A DNA stretch of 64,000 nt from Cryobacterium roopkundense (GTDB taxonomy: Bacteria; Actinomycetota; Actinomycetes; Actinomycetales; Microbacteriaceae): contig NZ_JACHBQ010000001.1 of NCBI RefSeq assembly GCF_014200405.1, forward strand, positions 2,480,001 to 2,544,000. The letters are read 5' to 3'. Positions 52,460-61,813 of this stretch are shown one piece after another. Position 1 is the stretch's first letter. The number at the start of each line of letters is the position of its first letter. The position numbers and the translations under genes were made by a program. Under the pieces are notes generated by a model. It did no database searches and had not been told where the DNA came from. It was given only the letters and a program-made list of their open reading frames with translations.

Positions 52460-53791
52460 GTGAATGCCACGAGAGTTTTTGTTGCCCGTTTGGCCGGGTG
52501 CACCGTCTTCGACCCCGCGGGCGACCGCGTGGGCAAGGTGCGCGATGTTCTGGTGGTGTACCGAAAGAGTCATCCGCCGCGCGTCGTGGGGCTGATCGTC
52601 GAGATTCCGGGAAAACGCCGGGTGTTCGTGTCGATCGGCCGGGTGTCGAGCATCGGCTCGGGCCAGATCATCACCACGGGCCTCATCAACGTTCGCCGCT
52701 TCGAGCAGCGCGGCGGTGAGGTACGTGTGATCGCCGAGTTGCTCGGCCGCAAGGTGACCTTCAACGACGGCACCGGCGACGCAACCATCGAGGACGTGGC
52801 GATCAAGGAGACCACCGAATCCGAGTGGGAGATCAGTCAGCTCTTCGTGCGGCGACCCAAGACGAGCGCGTCGCCGTTCGCCAAGGGAGTCACGACCTTC
52901 GCGACCTGGCCGGAAATCCACGAGAAGACCACCGCGGGCGAGGCACAATCCGCTGAGCAACTGATCGCAACGTACTCCGAGCTGAAACCCGCCGACCTCG
53001 CGAATACTCTGCTCGATCTGCCCCGCGAGCGGATGTTCGAAGTGGCCAGCGAGCTGCCCGACAACCGACTCGCGGACGCTCTCGAGGAAATGCCGGAGAG
53101 CGACCAGGTGGGAATCCTGACAAGCCTCGGCGACGCCCGCGCTGCCGACGTGCTCGACCAGATGCAACCCGACGATGCCGCCGACCTCATCGCCCAACTC
53201 CCCGAGGAACGCGGCGAACAGCTCCTCGACCTGATGGAGCCCGAAGAGGCGGAAGACGTTCGCTTTCTGCTGAGCTACGCGCCCGACACGGCCGGCGGGC
53301 TCATGACGACCGAGCCGGTGATCGTGTCGGCCGACGCCACCGTGGCGGAGGGGCTCGCCCGCATCCGTCGTCACGATCTGGCCCCCGCACTCGGCGCCGC
53401 GATTTGCGTGACCCTGCCGCCGTACGAGGCGCCGACAGGTCGGTTCCTCGGCATGGTGCATTTTCAGCGGATGCTGCGCTACCCGCCGCACGAACGCCTC
53501 GGCACGCTGCTCGACCAGGGTCTCGACCCCGTCACGGCGAACACCTCGGCGGCGGAGGTGTCCCGTATCCTCGCGAGCTATGACCTCGTCTCGGTACCCG
53601 TGGTCGACGACAACCACCGCCTCGTCGGCGTCGTCACGATCGATGACGTGCTCGACTATCTGCTGCCCGACGATTGGCGCAGCCAGGACAGCGACGACGA
53701 CATCGGCCGCAGGGCCGCCGCCCGGAACGACTTGAAGACGGGGAGTATTCCGCTGCCCGGGACACGGAGGGCTGCTCATGGCGCGAGCTAA
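52460..53791 (+). CDS. MgtE N-terminal plus CBS domain protein with N-terminal PRC-like domain
   Basis: A 443-residue soluble protein: a PRC-barrel-like N-terminus (GCTVFDPAGDRVGKVRDVLV, to about residue 150), an MgtE_N helical superhelix (about 165-275, LLDLPRERMFEVASELPDNR, MQPDDAADLIAQLPEERGE) and two CBS domains (about 285-405, SVPVVDDNHRLVGVVTIDDV). The MgtE transmembrane channel is absent, so it is not a transporter itself; an Mg2+- or nucleotide-sensing regulatory role is the family inference. It is coupled to the DUF1003 gene by a 14-base overlap (Rv1232c/Rv1231c order). Confidence 0.88.
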   Translation: MNATRVFVARLAGCTVFDPAGDRVGKVRDVLVVYRKSHPPRVVGLIVEIPGKRRVFVSIGRVSSIGSGQIITTGLINVRRFEQRGGEVRVIAELLGRKVTFNDGTGDATIEDVAIKETTESEWEISQLFVRRPKTSASPFAKGVTTFATWPEIHEKTTAGEAQSAEQLIATYSELKPADLANTLLDLPRERMFEVASELPDNRLADALEEMPESDQVGILTSLGDARAADVLDQMQPDDAADLIAQLPEERGEQLLDLMEPEEAEDVRFLLSYAPDTAGGLMTTEPVIVSADATVAEGLARIRRHDLAPALGAAICVTLPPYEAPTGRFLGMVHFQRMLRYPPHERLGTLLDQGLDPVTANTSAAEVSRILASYDLVSVPVVDDNHRLVGVVTIDDVLDYLLPDDWRSQDSDDDIGRRAAARNDLKTGSIPLPGTRRAAHGAS

Positions 53792-54341
53792 CCGGTCTGA
53801 CCTGCGCCTCGACGCGCCCAAAGGCCTGCGCACCAAGACCCTGGGCGGACGCCGCAATGCCCAGAGCAGCGACCGCTTCGGGCGGTTCACAGAGGCGATC
53901 GCCCGCGGGATGGGCACGCCCTGGTTTCTGCTCGGCCTCACGTTTTTCGCGGTGGCCTGGATCGCCTGGAACACACTGGCGCCCGAAAGCTGGCGCTTCG
54001 ACTCCATCTCACTCGGATTCATCGCCCTCACCCTGGTGTTGTCGATGCAGGCCTCGTACGCCGCCCCGATGATTCTGCTGGCGCAGAACCGTCAGGACGA
54101 CCGGGATCGTGTGCAGTTCGAGCAGGACCGACAGCGCGCCGAACGCACGCTCGCTGACACTGAATACTTGGCTCGGGAGGTCGTGGCCCTGCGCATCGCC
54201 ATTAAGGATCTGGTCTCCAAGGACTTCATCAAGAGCGAGCTGCGCACGCTGCTCGAAACCCTTGACCAGCGCCAGAGCGGGCAGGACGAGGACGACGACG
54301 AGCCGGCTCGCACGTCTCGGGGACACCGCGCCGTTGACTGA
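53778..54341 (+). CDS. DUF1003 membrane protein
   Basis: A 187-residue protein with two transmembrane helices (about 51-70 and 80-103, WFLLGLTFFAVAWIAWN; ALTLVLSMQASYAAPMILLA), the DUF1003 core LLAQNRQDDRDRVQFEQDRQ, and a C-terminal coiled coil. Function is unknown. It overlaps the CBS protein upstream and mrp downstream, so the three are translated together. Confidence 0.88.
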   Translation: MARANRSDLRLDAPKGLRTKTLGGRRNAQSSDRFGRFTEAIARGMGTPWFLLGLTFFAVAWIAWNTLAPESWRFDSISLGFIALTLVLSMQASYAAPMILLAQNRQDDRDRVQFEQDRQRAERTLADTEYLAREVVALRIAIKDLVSKDFIKSELRTLLETLDQRQSGQDEDDDEPARTSRGHRAVD

Positions 54342-55506
54342 GCCGCTCACCGATTCATCAGCTGCCACAACGGGCACCGAGGCGCTCGTTCTCCGGGCGC
54401 TCGCGGGCGTGACCGACCCTGAGATCCGCAAACCCATCACTGACCTCGACATGGTGGCCGGCGTCAGCGTGGCCGAGGACGGCCACGTGAGCGTCGGCAT
54501 CCGTCTCACCATTGCCGGCTGCCCAGCTGCCCAGCGCATCGAGAGCGATGTGCTCGCTGCGGCGGAGTCGGTGGTCGGCGCGGGCCGGGCCAGCGTCGAC
54601 GTGGCGATCATGACCCGCGAACAGCGGGACGCCCTCACTGAAAAACTGCGAGGTGGAAAGGCTGCGCGCGTGATCCAGTTCGGCCCGGACTCGCTCACCC
54701 GCGTGTACGCGATCACCAGCGGCAAGGGAGGGGTGGGCAAGTCCACGATCACCGCCAATCTGGCCGTTGCCCTCGCCCGGCAGGGCCTGCGCGTGGGCAT
54801 CGTCGACGCCGATGTGCACGGCTTCTCGATTCCGGGTCTGTTGGGTCTCGTGCAGAACGGCCTCGCGGTGAAGCCCACCCAGGTGGGCGACATGATCCTG
54901 CCGCCGATCAGCCACGACGTGAAGGTCATCTCGATCGGCATGTTCGTCGACGATGCCTCCGTTGCCGTGGCCTGGCGCGGACCGATGCTGCACCGCACCA
55001 TCTCGCAGTTCCTCACCGACGTGTATTTCGGGGACCTTGACATCCTGCTGCTCGACCTGCCGCCGGGCACCGGCGACGTGGCGATCACAGTGGGCCAGTT
55101 GCTGCCGCACGCCGAGGTCATCGTGGTGACCACGCCCCAGCCTGCCGCGGCCGACGTGGCCGAGCGCAGCGGCGTCGTGGCACGTCAGACCGGCCAGAAA
55201 GTCTACGGGGTGATCGAGAACATGAGCGGCCTCACGCAGGCCGACGGAAGCGTGTTGGAGCTCTTCGGTTCTGGGGGCGGGGCAGAGGTCGCCCGGCGGC
55301 TGTCGATCGGTCAGGACTCCCCCGTGCCGGTGCTGGCCCAGGTTCCGCTGAGCGTCGCGCTGCGCGGCGGCGGCGACGACGGCATGCCCGTTGTTCTCGC
55401 GGACCCCGCCGACGCCGCGGCCGTGGCCATCACGGCTGTCGCCACCAGGCTGGCCACGCGCGCCCGCGGCCTCTCGGGCCGCAGCCTCGGCATCACCCCG
55501 CTGTAA
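54334..55506 (+). CDS. mrp: Mrp/ApbC-type P-loop ATPase (iron-sulfur carrier family)
   Basis: A 390-residue cytosolic ATPase with an N-terminal MIP18/DUF59 domain (LAGVTDPEIRKPITDLDMV) and a Mrp P-loop domain (ITSGKGGVGKSTITANLAVA, GIVDADVHGFSIPGLLG, LLLDLPPGTGDVAITVGQ). Family members carry and insert Fe-S clusters. The C-terminal CxxC that binds a bridging cluster in many Mrp proteins is missing (ENMSGLTQADGSVLELFG). TTG at 54334 is chosen because GGGGACA precedes it and it overlaps the DUF1003 stop by 8 bases. Confidence 0.88.
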   Translation: MTEPLTDSSAATTGTEALVLRALAGVTDPEIRKPITDLDMVAGVSVAEDGHVSVGIRLTIAGCPAAQRIESDVLAAAESVVGAGRASVDVAIMTREQRDALTEKLRGGKAARVIQFGPDSLTRVYAITSGKGGVGKSTITANLAVALARQGLRVGIVDADVHGFSIPGLLGLVQNGLAVKPTQVGDMILPPISHDVKVISIGMFVDDASVAVAWRGPMLHRTISQFLTDVYFGDLDILLLDLPPGTGDVAITVGQLLPHAEVIVVTTPQPAAADVAERSGVVARQTGQKVYGVIENMSGLTQADGSVLELFGSGGGAEVARRLSIGQDSPVPVLAQVPLSVALRGGGDDGMPVVLADPADAAAVAITAVATRLATRARGLSGRSLGITPL

Positions 55507-55658
55507 CGTCCGCCGCCCGGCCTACGGTGGCCAAATCAGGAAACCGACGCCTCGGGCCGGCCCGCGTGCCCGCAGACGCCGGCCGTCGTCGATTCCGCGA
55601 CCGGGATTTCCTGAATTCGCCACGGACAGGGCCCGAGGCGGCGACTTAGACTGGCGAT
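55507..55658. other. Intergenic region with crossing inverted repeats
   Basis: Arms A (TCAGGAAA, 55536-55543) and A' (55607-55614) interlock with arms B (GCCTCGGGCC, 55549-55558) and B' (55630-55639). CGGGCCGGCCCG is also a local palindrome at 55553-55564. Some of this probably ends mrp transcription and some lies in the leader of the aldehyde dehydrogenase gene. Confidence 0.6.
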
Positions 55659-57209
55659 ATGTCGCATTCTTTGCTCGATCCCCGGGCCATTTCCGCCCTC
55701 GATAGCGGCATCACCGCCTCGTCTACCGAGACCGTGCCCGTTCTGGCGTCGTTCACGGGCGAGGTGCTGCACGCCTTGCCAATGAGCCTGCCACGGGATG
55801 TGACGGATGCCTATGCTCGCGCTCGCCGCGCCCAAGTCGCCTGGGCCAGGGCCGGGTTCGCACACCGCCGCCGCGTGCTGCTCAGAGCCCACGACCTGCT
55901 GCTCGAGCGCCGCGAACTGCTGCTCGATGCCCTGCAGACCGAGACGGGTAAGACCCGTGGCCAGGCGTTCGAGGAAGTGTTCCAGGCCGCGAGCGTCACC
56001 CGCTACAACGCCGTCACCGCCCGGCGGGTGTTGAGCGGAGATCGCCGGCGAGCCGGGATTCCCCTCGTGGTGACCACACGCGTGCGCTACCGCCCCAAGG
56101 GCGTCGCCGGCGTGATCACCCCGTGGAACTACCCGCTGAGTCTCGCCGCCATGGATGTCGTGCCGGCACTGGCCGCAGGCTGTGGCGTCGTGCAGAAGGC
56201 CGACAATCAGGGCGCCCTCAGTATCCTGGCCCTGCGCGGGGCGTTCATCGAGGCAGGCGTGCCGGCCGCTCTCTGGGCCGTCGTCACGGGCGATGGGCCA
56301 CAGATCGGCGGCGCTGTCACGAATGGTGCGGACTACGTGTGCTTCACGGGTTCGACGGCCACCGGCATCCGCGTGGCACAGCAGGCCGCCGAGAACCTCA
56401 CCGGAGCGTCGCTCGAGCTCGGCGGCAAGAACGCGCTGATCGTGCTCGATGACGTCGACGCCCGTCGGGCTGCGGCCGACGCAGCCTACGCGTGCTTCTC
56501 GTCCCTCGGCCAGCTGTGCGTGTCGACCGAGCGCATTTACGTGGAACGCGCCGTGGCCGGGCCGTTCCTGCGTGAATTCGTGGCCGCCACCGTCCGGCTC
56601 ACCCTCGGCGCTACCTTCGACTACTCGACTGATGTCGGTTCCCTCAGCACGCAGGCCCAGCTGGACCGGGTGGAGGAGCATGTGGCCGACGCCGTGGCGC
56701 ACGGGGCCACAGTCCTTGCCGGCGGCAGGGCGCGCCCCGACCTCGGTCCCTATTTCTACGAACCCACGGTGCTCACCGGGGTCACTCCCGCGATGGCGTG
56801 CTTCGCCGGCGAGACGTTCGGCCCTGTCGTGCGGGTGTCGATCGTGGAGTCGGAGCGCGAGGCGATCGCAGCGGCCAACGACTCGGAATTCGGCCTGAAC
56901 GCATCCGTATTCTCGGGTTCTGCGCGCCGCGGCCTGCGGGTCGCGGCGCGGCTCGAGGCTGGGAGCGTGAACGTGAACGAGGGGTACCGGGGGTCGTTCT
57001 CCTCGGTGGATGCGCCGATGGGCGGCGTGAAGCGCTCCGGGCTCGGCCGGCGTAACGGCCCTGAAGGCCTGCTGCGCTTCGTGAACCCCGTCACCATCAG
57101 CCGGGCGACGGGCGTGCTGCAGCTACCCCGGACCAGCCACGAGTTCGAGGCCCTCGCCGGCCCGCTGGTGCTCCTGACACGGGTGCTAAAGGGCCTGCGA
57201 CGGCGATGA
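55659..57209 (+). CDS. Succinate-semialdehyde dehydrogenase-like aldehyde dehydrogenase (GabD2-like)
   Basis: A 516-residue NAD(P)-dependent aldehyde dehydrogenase. Motifs are TPWNYPLSL (cofactor loop), FTGSTATG, the general-base Glu in LELGGKNALIV and the catalytic Cys in SLGQLCVSTERIYVE. Overall it resembles actinobacterial GabD2, which oxidises succinate semialdehyde in GABA or TCA-bypass metabolism, but substrate assignment within this superfamily is uncertain. The 3' end overlaps the convergent PPK2 gene by 24 bases. Confidence 0.88.
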   Translation: MSHSLLDPRAISALDSGITASSTETVPVLASFTGEVLHALPMSLPRDVTDAYARARRAQVAWARAGFAHRRRVLLRAHDLLLERRELLLDALQTETGKTRGQAFEEVFQAASVTRYNAVTARRVLSGDRRRAGIPLVVTTRVRYRPKGVAGVITPWNYPLSLAAMDVVPALAAGCGVVQKADNQGALSILALRGAFIEAGVPAALWAVVTGDGPQIGGAVTNGADYVCFTGSTATGIRVAQQAAENLTGASLELGGKNALIVLDDVDARRAAADAAYACFSSLGQLCVSTERIYVERAVAGPFLREFVAATVRLTLGATFDYSTDVGSLSTQAQLDRVEEHVADAVAHGATVLAGGRARPDLGPYFYEPTVLTGVTPAMACFAGETFGPVVRVSIVESEREAIAAANDSEFGLNASVFSGSARRGLRVAARLEAGSVNVNEGYRGSFSSVDAPMGGVKRSGLGRRNGPEGLLRFVNPVTISRATGVLQLPRTSHEFEALAGPLVLLTRVLKGLRRR

Positions 57210-58070
57210 CCCGTGGTCGGTCGACGGCGACGGCTCTCCCTTGGCTTTGGTTTTGGCTGTGATCAGGGTGGCCGCGTAGTCGGGAACCGCGTTCATCTCC
57301 TCCCGGGGCGGCCGCTCGTAGTCGGACGCCTTGGGCCGCCGAGGAATGTGCACCTTGGGCGGCTCGGTGCGCTCGTAAGGCACAAGCGAGAGGAGGTGGC
57401 TGATCACGTTGAGGCGTGAGGCCCGCTTGTCCTCGCTCTCCACGACCCACCAGGGTGCCTCGGGGATGTCGGTGTGCACGAACATGTCGTCCTTGGCACG
57501 GGAGTACTCCACCCACTTGGTGATCGACAGAACATCGGTTTCCGACAGCTTCCACCGACGCATCGGGTCCTTCTGTCGTGAACGGAACCGCCGTTCCTGC
57601 TCCCGGTCGGAGACCGAGAACCAGTACTTGACCACGAGGATGCCCTCTTCGACGAGCATGCGCTCGAAAATGGGTGCCTGGTGCAAGAACCGGTGGTACT
57701 GGTCGCTGGTGCAGTAGCCCATGACGCGTTCAACGCCCGCCCGGTTGTACCAGGAGCGGTCCATGAGCACGATTTCCCCGGCGGCCGGAAGATGCTCGAT
57801 ATACCGCTGAAAGTACCACTGCGTGCGTTCCCGATCGGTCGGCATCGGCAGCGCCACGATGCGAGCGATACGGGGATTGAGATATTCAGTGACCCTCTTG
57901 ATCGCGGATCCCTTGCCGGCGGCGTCACGGCCCTCGAAGATCACCACGATGCGCGCGCCGGACACCTTGACCCACTGCTGCATCGTGACGAGTTCGGCCT
58001 GCAATCGGCTGAGCTCATGTTCGTAGGCGGCCTTGGGAACTCGAACCGCCTTCGGTGCCTTGGTCGTCAT
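57186..58070 (-). CDS. ppk2: Polyphosphate kinase 2
   Basis: A 294-residue PPK2-family kinase that transfers phosphate between polyphosphate and nucleoside (di/mono)phosphates. The Walker A is FEGRDAAGKGSAIKR, and the lid/Walker B region is MDRSWYNRAGVERVMGYC, followed by SVSDREQERRFRSR and KWVEYSRAKDDMF. It is the single-domain short form; whether it favours ADP or GDP cannot be read. The last 25 residues are disordered. It lies 12 bp downstream of the patatin-like gene and is probably co-transcribed. Confidence 0.93.
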   Translation of the reverse strand: MTTKAPKAVRVPKAAYEHELSRLQAELVTMQQWVKVSGARIVVIFEGRDAAGKGSAIKRVTEYLNPRIARIVALPMPTDRERTQWYFQRYIEHLPAAGEIVLMDRSWYNRAGVERVMGYCTSDQYHRFLHQAPIFERMLVEEGILVVKYWFSVSDREQERRFRSRQKDPMRRWKLSETDVLSITKWVEYSRAKDDMFVHTDIPEAPWWVVESEDKRASRLNVISHLLSLVPYERTEPPKVHIPRRPKASDYERPPREEMNAVPDYAATLITAKTKAKGEPSPSTDHGSSPSQAL

Positions 58071-58082
58071 TGACGCTGCCCT

Positions 58083-61000
58083 TCACTCGATGCCACGCCT
58101 GGTGAGATCCTTCGGTTCGTACGTGGGCAGCCAGGCCAACAGGTCGGGCAGCCACCATTGAACGGTACCGCTCACGAAGAGGGACGTCACGACCGCCACG
58201 GTCGACAGACTGAAGGAATCGGCCCACCCCTCCCGCGAGAGCAGCCCGGCGCACACCAGGCCGGCCGCCCAGCCCGCAAGAAGCCCCTGCGCGAGCCACG
58301 ACAGCACCGCCACCAGTGTCGTCGGCACGAGACGCGGCTGGGCGGGGTGCCAACCGGCTTGCCATCCCCAGTTCGTGATCAGGGAGATCAAGCCGGCGGT
58401 CGCCGCGAGAAGCACCACCGTTTCTGAACCCGAGACGACCGCGGTGATCCCCCCGCCTAATGCGCGCGAGCACAGCGGCACGATCAGTAGCAGCACCACA
58501 GCGAAGGCGCTGACCACGGCGTCCCGGCCTCGATACCCGGAGTTCGCGGGCACGGTTCGAATCCGGTATGCCGCCAAGAGGAACGCCCCCGCGCCCGACA
58601 GCACGAGCATCGTAGCCGCGGCCATTCCCCCAGCATCAGAGACACCGACGGCGACCGTCACGAAGACCGTACCGCCGGCCATCAACACGCACCACCACAT
58701 GACCGCCCGGCGGTATTGCGTCCGAACCTCGGTTTGCCGGACCCCCTCGCCGCCATCCAGCTCGGCGACAATGTCGCCGATTGCACGCCACTGCCTCGAT
58801 GCATGCACGAAACGGAGTAGTGCCAGGAGAACACAGGCCGTCGTCAGAAGGATCAGGAGCGTCCACCAGCCGGGAGCATCTCGGCCTTCGGCGGCCGACG
58901 AGAGTGTGAGACCTCCGCCGAGCACGGCTGCCACCAGCAGCGCCCGCGGCGGGTCGAGCACCAGGGGTACAAGCACCGCGATCGGACGTGCCACAACGAG
59001 AATCAGGTGCATCCACCACGGGGTGCCCCATCGTCCCAGGGAACGAAACGCGACCCGGAGTGCCTGCGAGCCAACTGCCGCACGATAGCCGGGCTCGAGG
59101 TTTCGCAGGGAGTCCGCCCCTCTGCGCAGGGCCGCCCGAACCTCGTCCGGTGCGATGTTGGGAGCCACCCTGGGTTCCCCGTCGGCGTCGGTGCGGGCGG
59201 CTGTCGGCGCTGTATTCCGCCCGAGCGGCGCCCACTCTGCTTTCTGCGCCGCGGCCTGCAGAAGGATCTGGTCCTGCACGAGCAGCACAGGATCGCTGCC
59301 TGGATCCTTCGCCCGCGTGAGTGGCGCGTCGACCGGCAGGGACCCGAGGAAACGCACGACTCCGGCGCCGGCGTCGAGGCGTCCCCACCACCAGTCGTTG
59401 AGACGCCACTCGGCGCTCAGGAAGCCCGAGAGGTTGAGATAGCGCGCGCCGTTGAGTTTAGAGGCTGCCCTCAGCTCGGTCTGGCTGAGCAGCGCATCGA
59501 TAACCGGTGCCTGGAGCTGGCTCTGTGGAAGTGACAGTGCGGAGCGGAGGCCCCGTCGCAGTTGGCCCCGCATGAGGCTGGCGAATTCTCCGTAGTGGGC
59601 GGGAACTTCGTCAGCCGACACCTCCCAGAAGTCCAGGGTGAGTAGGGACTCGCGTACACCCCTGGCCGCCGTGAACGCTGAGGTGTCGAGGGAATCGAGC
59701 CCGGGGCGTGCGGAAATTCCACGCCAGGGCGACTGCTCCCATTCGCTGCTCGCCGGAATCAGGGTGTTCACTGCCGGCACATGCCGGAGCAGCGTGACAA
59801 CAGCATCGAGTGTCGTCCAGTGCGGCAGCGGCGATTCGGGCCGTAGCCAGCGAGTGCTGACTGCGCGCGCGAGGACGTCGGCCGGCGTCCCGATCGGAAG
59901 GGCGTTGGCGACGGCCACCACACCGGCCAGAATCTCGTCTCTGAGACGGTCGGCGGCCCCGAGCACCGCGTAGACGGCGAGACGCACGTCTCCGAGCGTC
60001 GCGTACGGCTCGCAGTCCAGGTCTATGTCCGTGCTGCCGGTCTGCTCGAACTGGGAACGCTCCAAGGTTTGGATCCACGACAGTATGTTGAGCGAGGCAG
60101 CGCACAGGGCCTCCGGCCCGGCACAGACTTCGCTTCGCCTCAGCTCGGACTCGGTCGCGTTCTCCGCACTGGCTCCGTAGAGATCATGAAGCTCGCTCTC
60201 GAGCGACGTCAGCCGACGGCGTTCGAGCGCCGTGACCACAGATCGGGTGGGCAGGTCGGTGCCCAGCTGCCACACCGCCGGGTCCAGCAGAACACGCGTG
60301 AGCAGGTCGAGGTCGGTCGAGGACCGGAAGCGCACGTAGGCACGGAGCGCATCGACGACAGCGACTTCGGAGAGGTCGTCTACCAGCACTGACAGGCCCT
60401 GGTCCCGCCCCTGGGCGAGGAGGAGTTCCCGCCGAAAGTCGTCGACGTTTTGCCCCTCCTCGTCGCCCGATTCCCGGCCAAAACTGATGGCAAGGGCCCC
60501 GACGGCGACGCCGAGAACGAGCGACAGCCTGTCGCTTCGGGGCGTCAGGGGCGGGTCCGTCGCGAGATCGCGCGGCGGGTAGTCTCCGCTGTAGGGCTCA
60601 GGCACGTGCGGGCGCACGGATGCGGGCCCTTCGGGATTGAGGTACATCAACGCGCGCCGGGAGTGCACGTCGGAGGGCATTGCGCGTATGGCGCGAAACG
60701 CCCGGTCGATGGGGATGTTGTCGGTCAGGCCGCCGTCGATCACCCGGTACGGAACGTCGTCGGCCGTTCTGTGCGCATGAAAGGCAAAGGTCATATCGAT
60801 GCGGTCGTCCGCGGGCGCGGTTGCATCGGACGCGACAGACGAGATGAGCGCCGGCTCAAAGCCGCCGGGAACTGACGACGTCGACCGGGCCGCATAGGCC
60901 AGACGGGCAAGGCTCTCGACTCGCCCGAGTGATCGCGCCGCCGGAATTCCCCTCCGGTATTCCCGGGCCTGGGCCGCCTGCTCGGCCGTCGGATCCTGCT

Positions 61001-61739
61001 CGGGATCACACGGATGGGCCGCGCCGACGAAATGGAAGTGCCCCCGACCTTCCCGCGTTCCCCGATCGGGGCCGTCTTCCCTGTCGAGAATCGTGGCGGA
61101 CAGGTCAACAACGATCCGATCCGCGCGGTGCAGTTCGTTTCCCGCCGCGAACCCGAGATCGTAGTACGCCGCGATGGCGGTGTTGACGGCTGGCGCGAAG
61201 TACTCATCGCCCCGCAGCGGAGCGTTGACGGGGCTGAGTCCGGGCTTCTGCAGAAACCGCCAAATCGCTCCCGCGTTAGCCCAGGTGTGCAGCATCTCAT
61301 CGGGAGCCGCCCCGGTTCGCTGGGCCGCCGCATAGATGACGGAGTTCAGGCCCCCGGCGCTCGCACCGGCCAGCACGTCGAATTCGACCCGGTCGAAGCC
61401 GCGATCGGCCAGCATCCGGGCGTATACGCTCGCACGCGAGACGACGTTCTCGTTGAGCACGTGGTCGGGAGTGGCGGAATGCGGGTCGGCGACGAGCATG
61501 TACGCGGCAACCCCCTCTACGTCGGCCACCAAGCGCAGCCTGCGCAAAATATCCAGCTCGGCCACCGTACCGCCGATCCACACCGCAAGGCTGACTCCAC
61601 CCTTCATCGCGAGAGCGAGCCGCAGGGTTCGGCCGAAGGGACGGGGCCGGGCGTCATCGAAGAAAAGAGGAACGAGGTCGGGAGCAGGCTCGTCCTGGTG
61701 CAGCCGCAGCCGCACGGCGAATCCTGCCGGTTCGGTCAT
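58083..61739 (-). CDS. Large patatin-like phospholipase with DUF3376 and C-terminal membrane domain
   Basis: A 1218-residue protein. The patatin domain is N-terminal: a glycine-rich oxyanion region (LALAMKGGVSLAVWIGG), the nucleophile Ser127 in GASAGG, and the dyad Asp in IDGGLTDNIPIDRAF near residue 340. The middle (about 400-890) corresponds to the DUF3376 region of actinobacterial patatin-like proteins. From about residue 920 several hydrophobic helices anchor the C-terminus in the membrane. It should cleave acyl esters of phospholipids; substrate and trigger are unknown. The start is ATG at 61739. Confidence 0.87.
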   Translation of the reverse strand: MTEPAGFAVRLRLHQDEPAPDLVPLFFDDARPRPFGRTLRLALAMKGGVSLAVWIGGTVAELDILRRLRLVADVEGVAAYMLVADPHSATPDHVLNENVVSRASVYARMLADRGFDRVEFDVLAGASAGGLNSVIYAAAQRTGAAPDEMLHTWANAGAIWRFLQKPGLSPVNAPLRGDEYFAPAVNTAIAAYYDLGFAAGNELHRADRIVVDLSATILDREDGPDRGTREGRGHFHFVGAAHPCDPEQDPTAEQAAQAREYRRGIPAARSLGRVESLARLAYAARSTSSVPGGFEPALISSVASDATAPADDRIDMTFAFHAHRTADDVPYRVIDGGLTDNIPIDRAFRAIRAMPSDVHSRRALMYLNPEGPASVRPHVPEPYSGDYPPRDLATDPPLTPRSDRLSLVLGVAVGALAISFGRESGDEEGQNVDDFRRELLLAQGRDQGLSVLVDDLSEVAVVDALRAYVRFRSSTDLDLLTRVLLDPAVWQLGTDLPTRSVVTALERRRLTSLESELHDLYGASAENATESELRRSEVCAGPEALCAASLNILSWIQTLERSQFEQTGSTDIDLDCEPYATLGDVRLAVYAVLGAADRLRDEILAGVVAVANALPIGTPADVLARAVSTRWLRPESPLPHWTTLDAVVTLLRHVPAVNTLIPASSEWEQSPWRGISARPGLDSLDTSAFTAARGVRESLLTLDFWEVSADEVPAHYGEFASLMRGQLRRGLRSALSLPQSQLQAPVIDALLSQTELRAASKLNGARYLNLSGFLSAEWRLNDWWWGRLDAGAGVVRFLGSLPVDAPLTRAKDPGSDPVLLVQDQILLQAAAQKAEWAPLGRNTAPTAARTDADGEPRVAPNIAPDEVRAALRRGADSLRNLEPGYRAAVGSQALRVAFRSLGRWGTPWWMHLILVVARPIAVLVPLVLDPPRALLVAAVLGGGLTLSSAAEGRDAPGWWTLLILLTTACVLLALLRFVHASRQWRAIGDIVAELDGGEGVRQTEVRTQYRRAVMWWCVLMAGGTVFVTVAVGVSDAGGMAAATMLVLSGAGAFLLAAYRIRTVPANSGYRGRDAVVSAFAVVLLLIVPLCSRALGGGITAVVSGSETVVLLAATAGLISLITNWGWQAGWHPAQPRLVPTTLVAVLSWLAQGLLAGWAAGLVCAGLLSREGWADSFSLSTVAVVTSLFVSGTVQWWLPDLLAWLPTYEPKDLTRRGIE

Positions 61740-61813
61740 CTGCAGCCCGATTCTCTGGAGCGCTCACGTCACGTGACTGGCAGCCTACCGCCCGCGCCGC
61801 GCCAGCCGCCGAT

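Noticed and set aside
51203..54031. A 942-codon open frame on the minus strand across rbsB, the CBS gene and DUF1003
   Set aside because: It runs antisense to three well-supported genes, has no family motifs, and reflects the absence of stops in antisense frames of GC-rich DNA.
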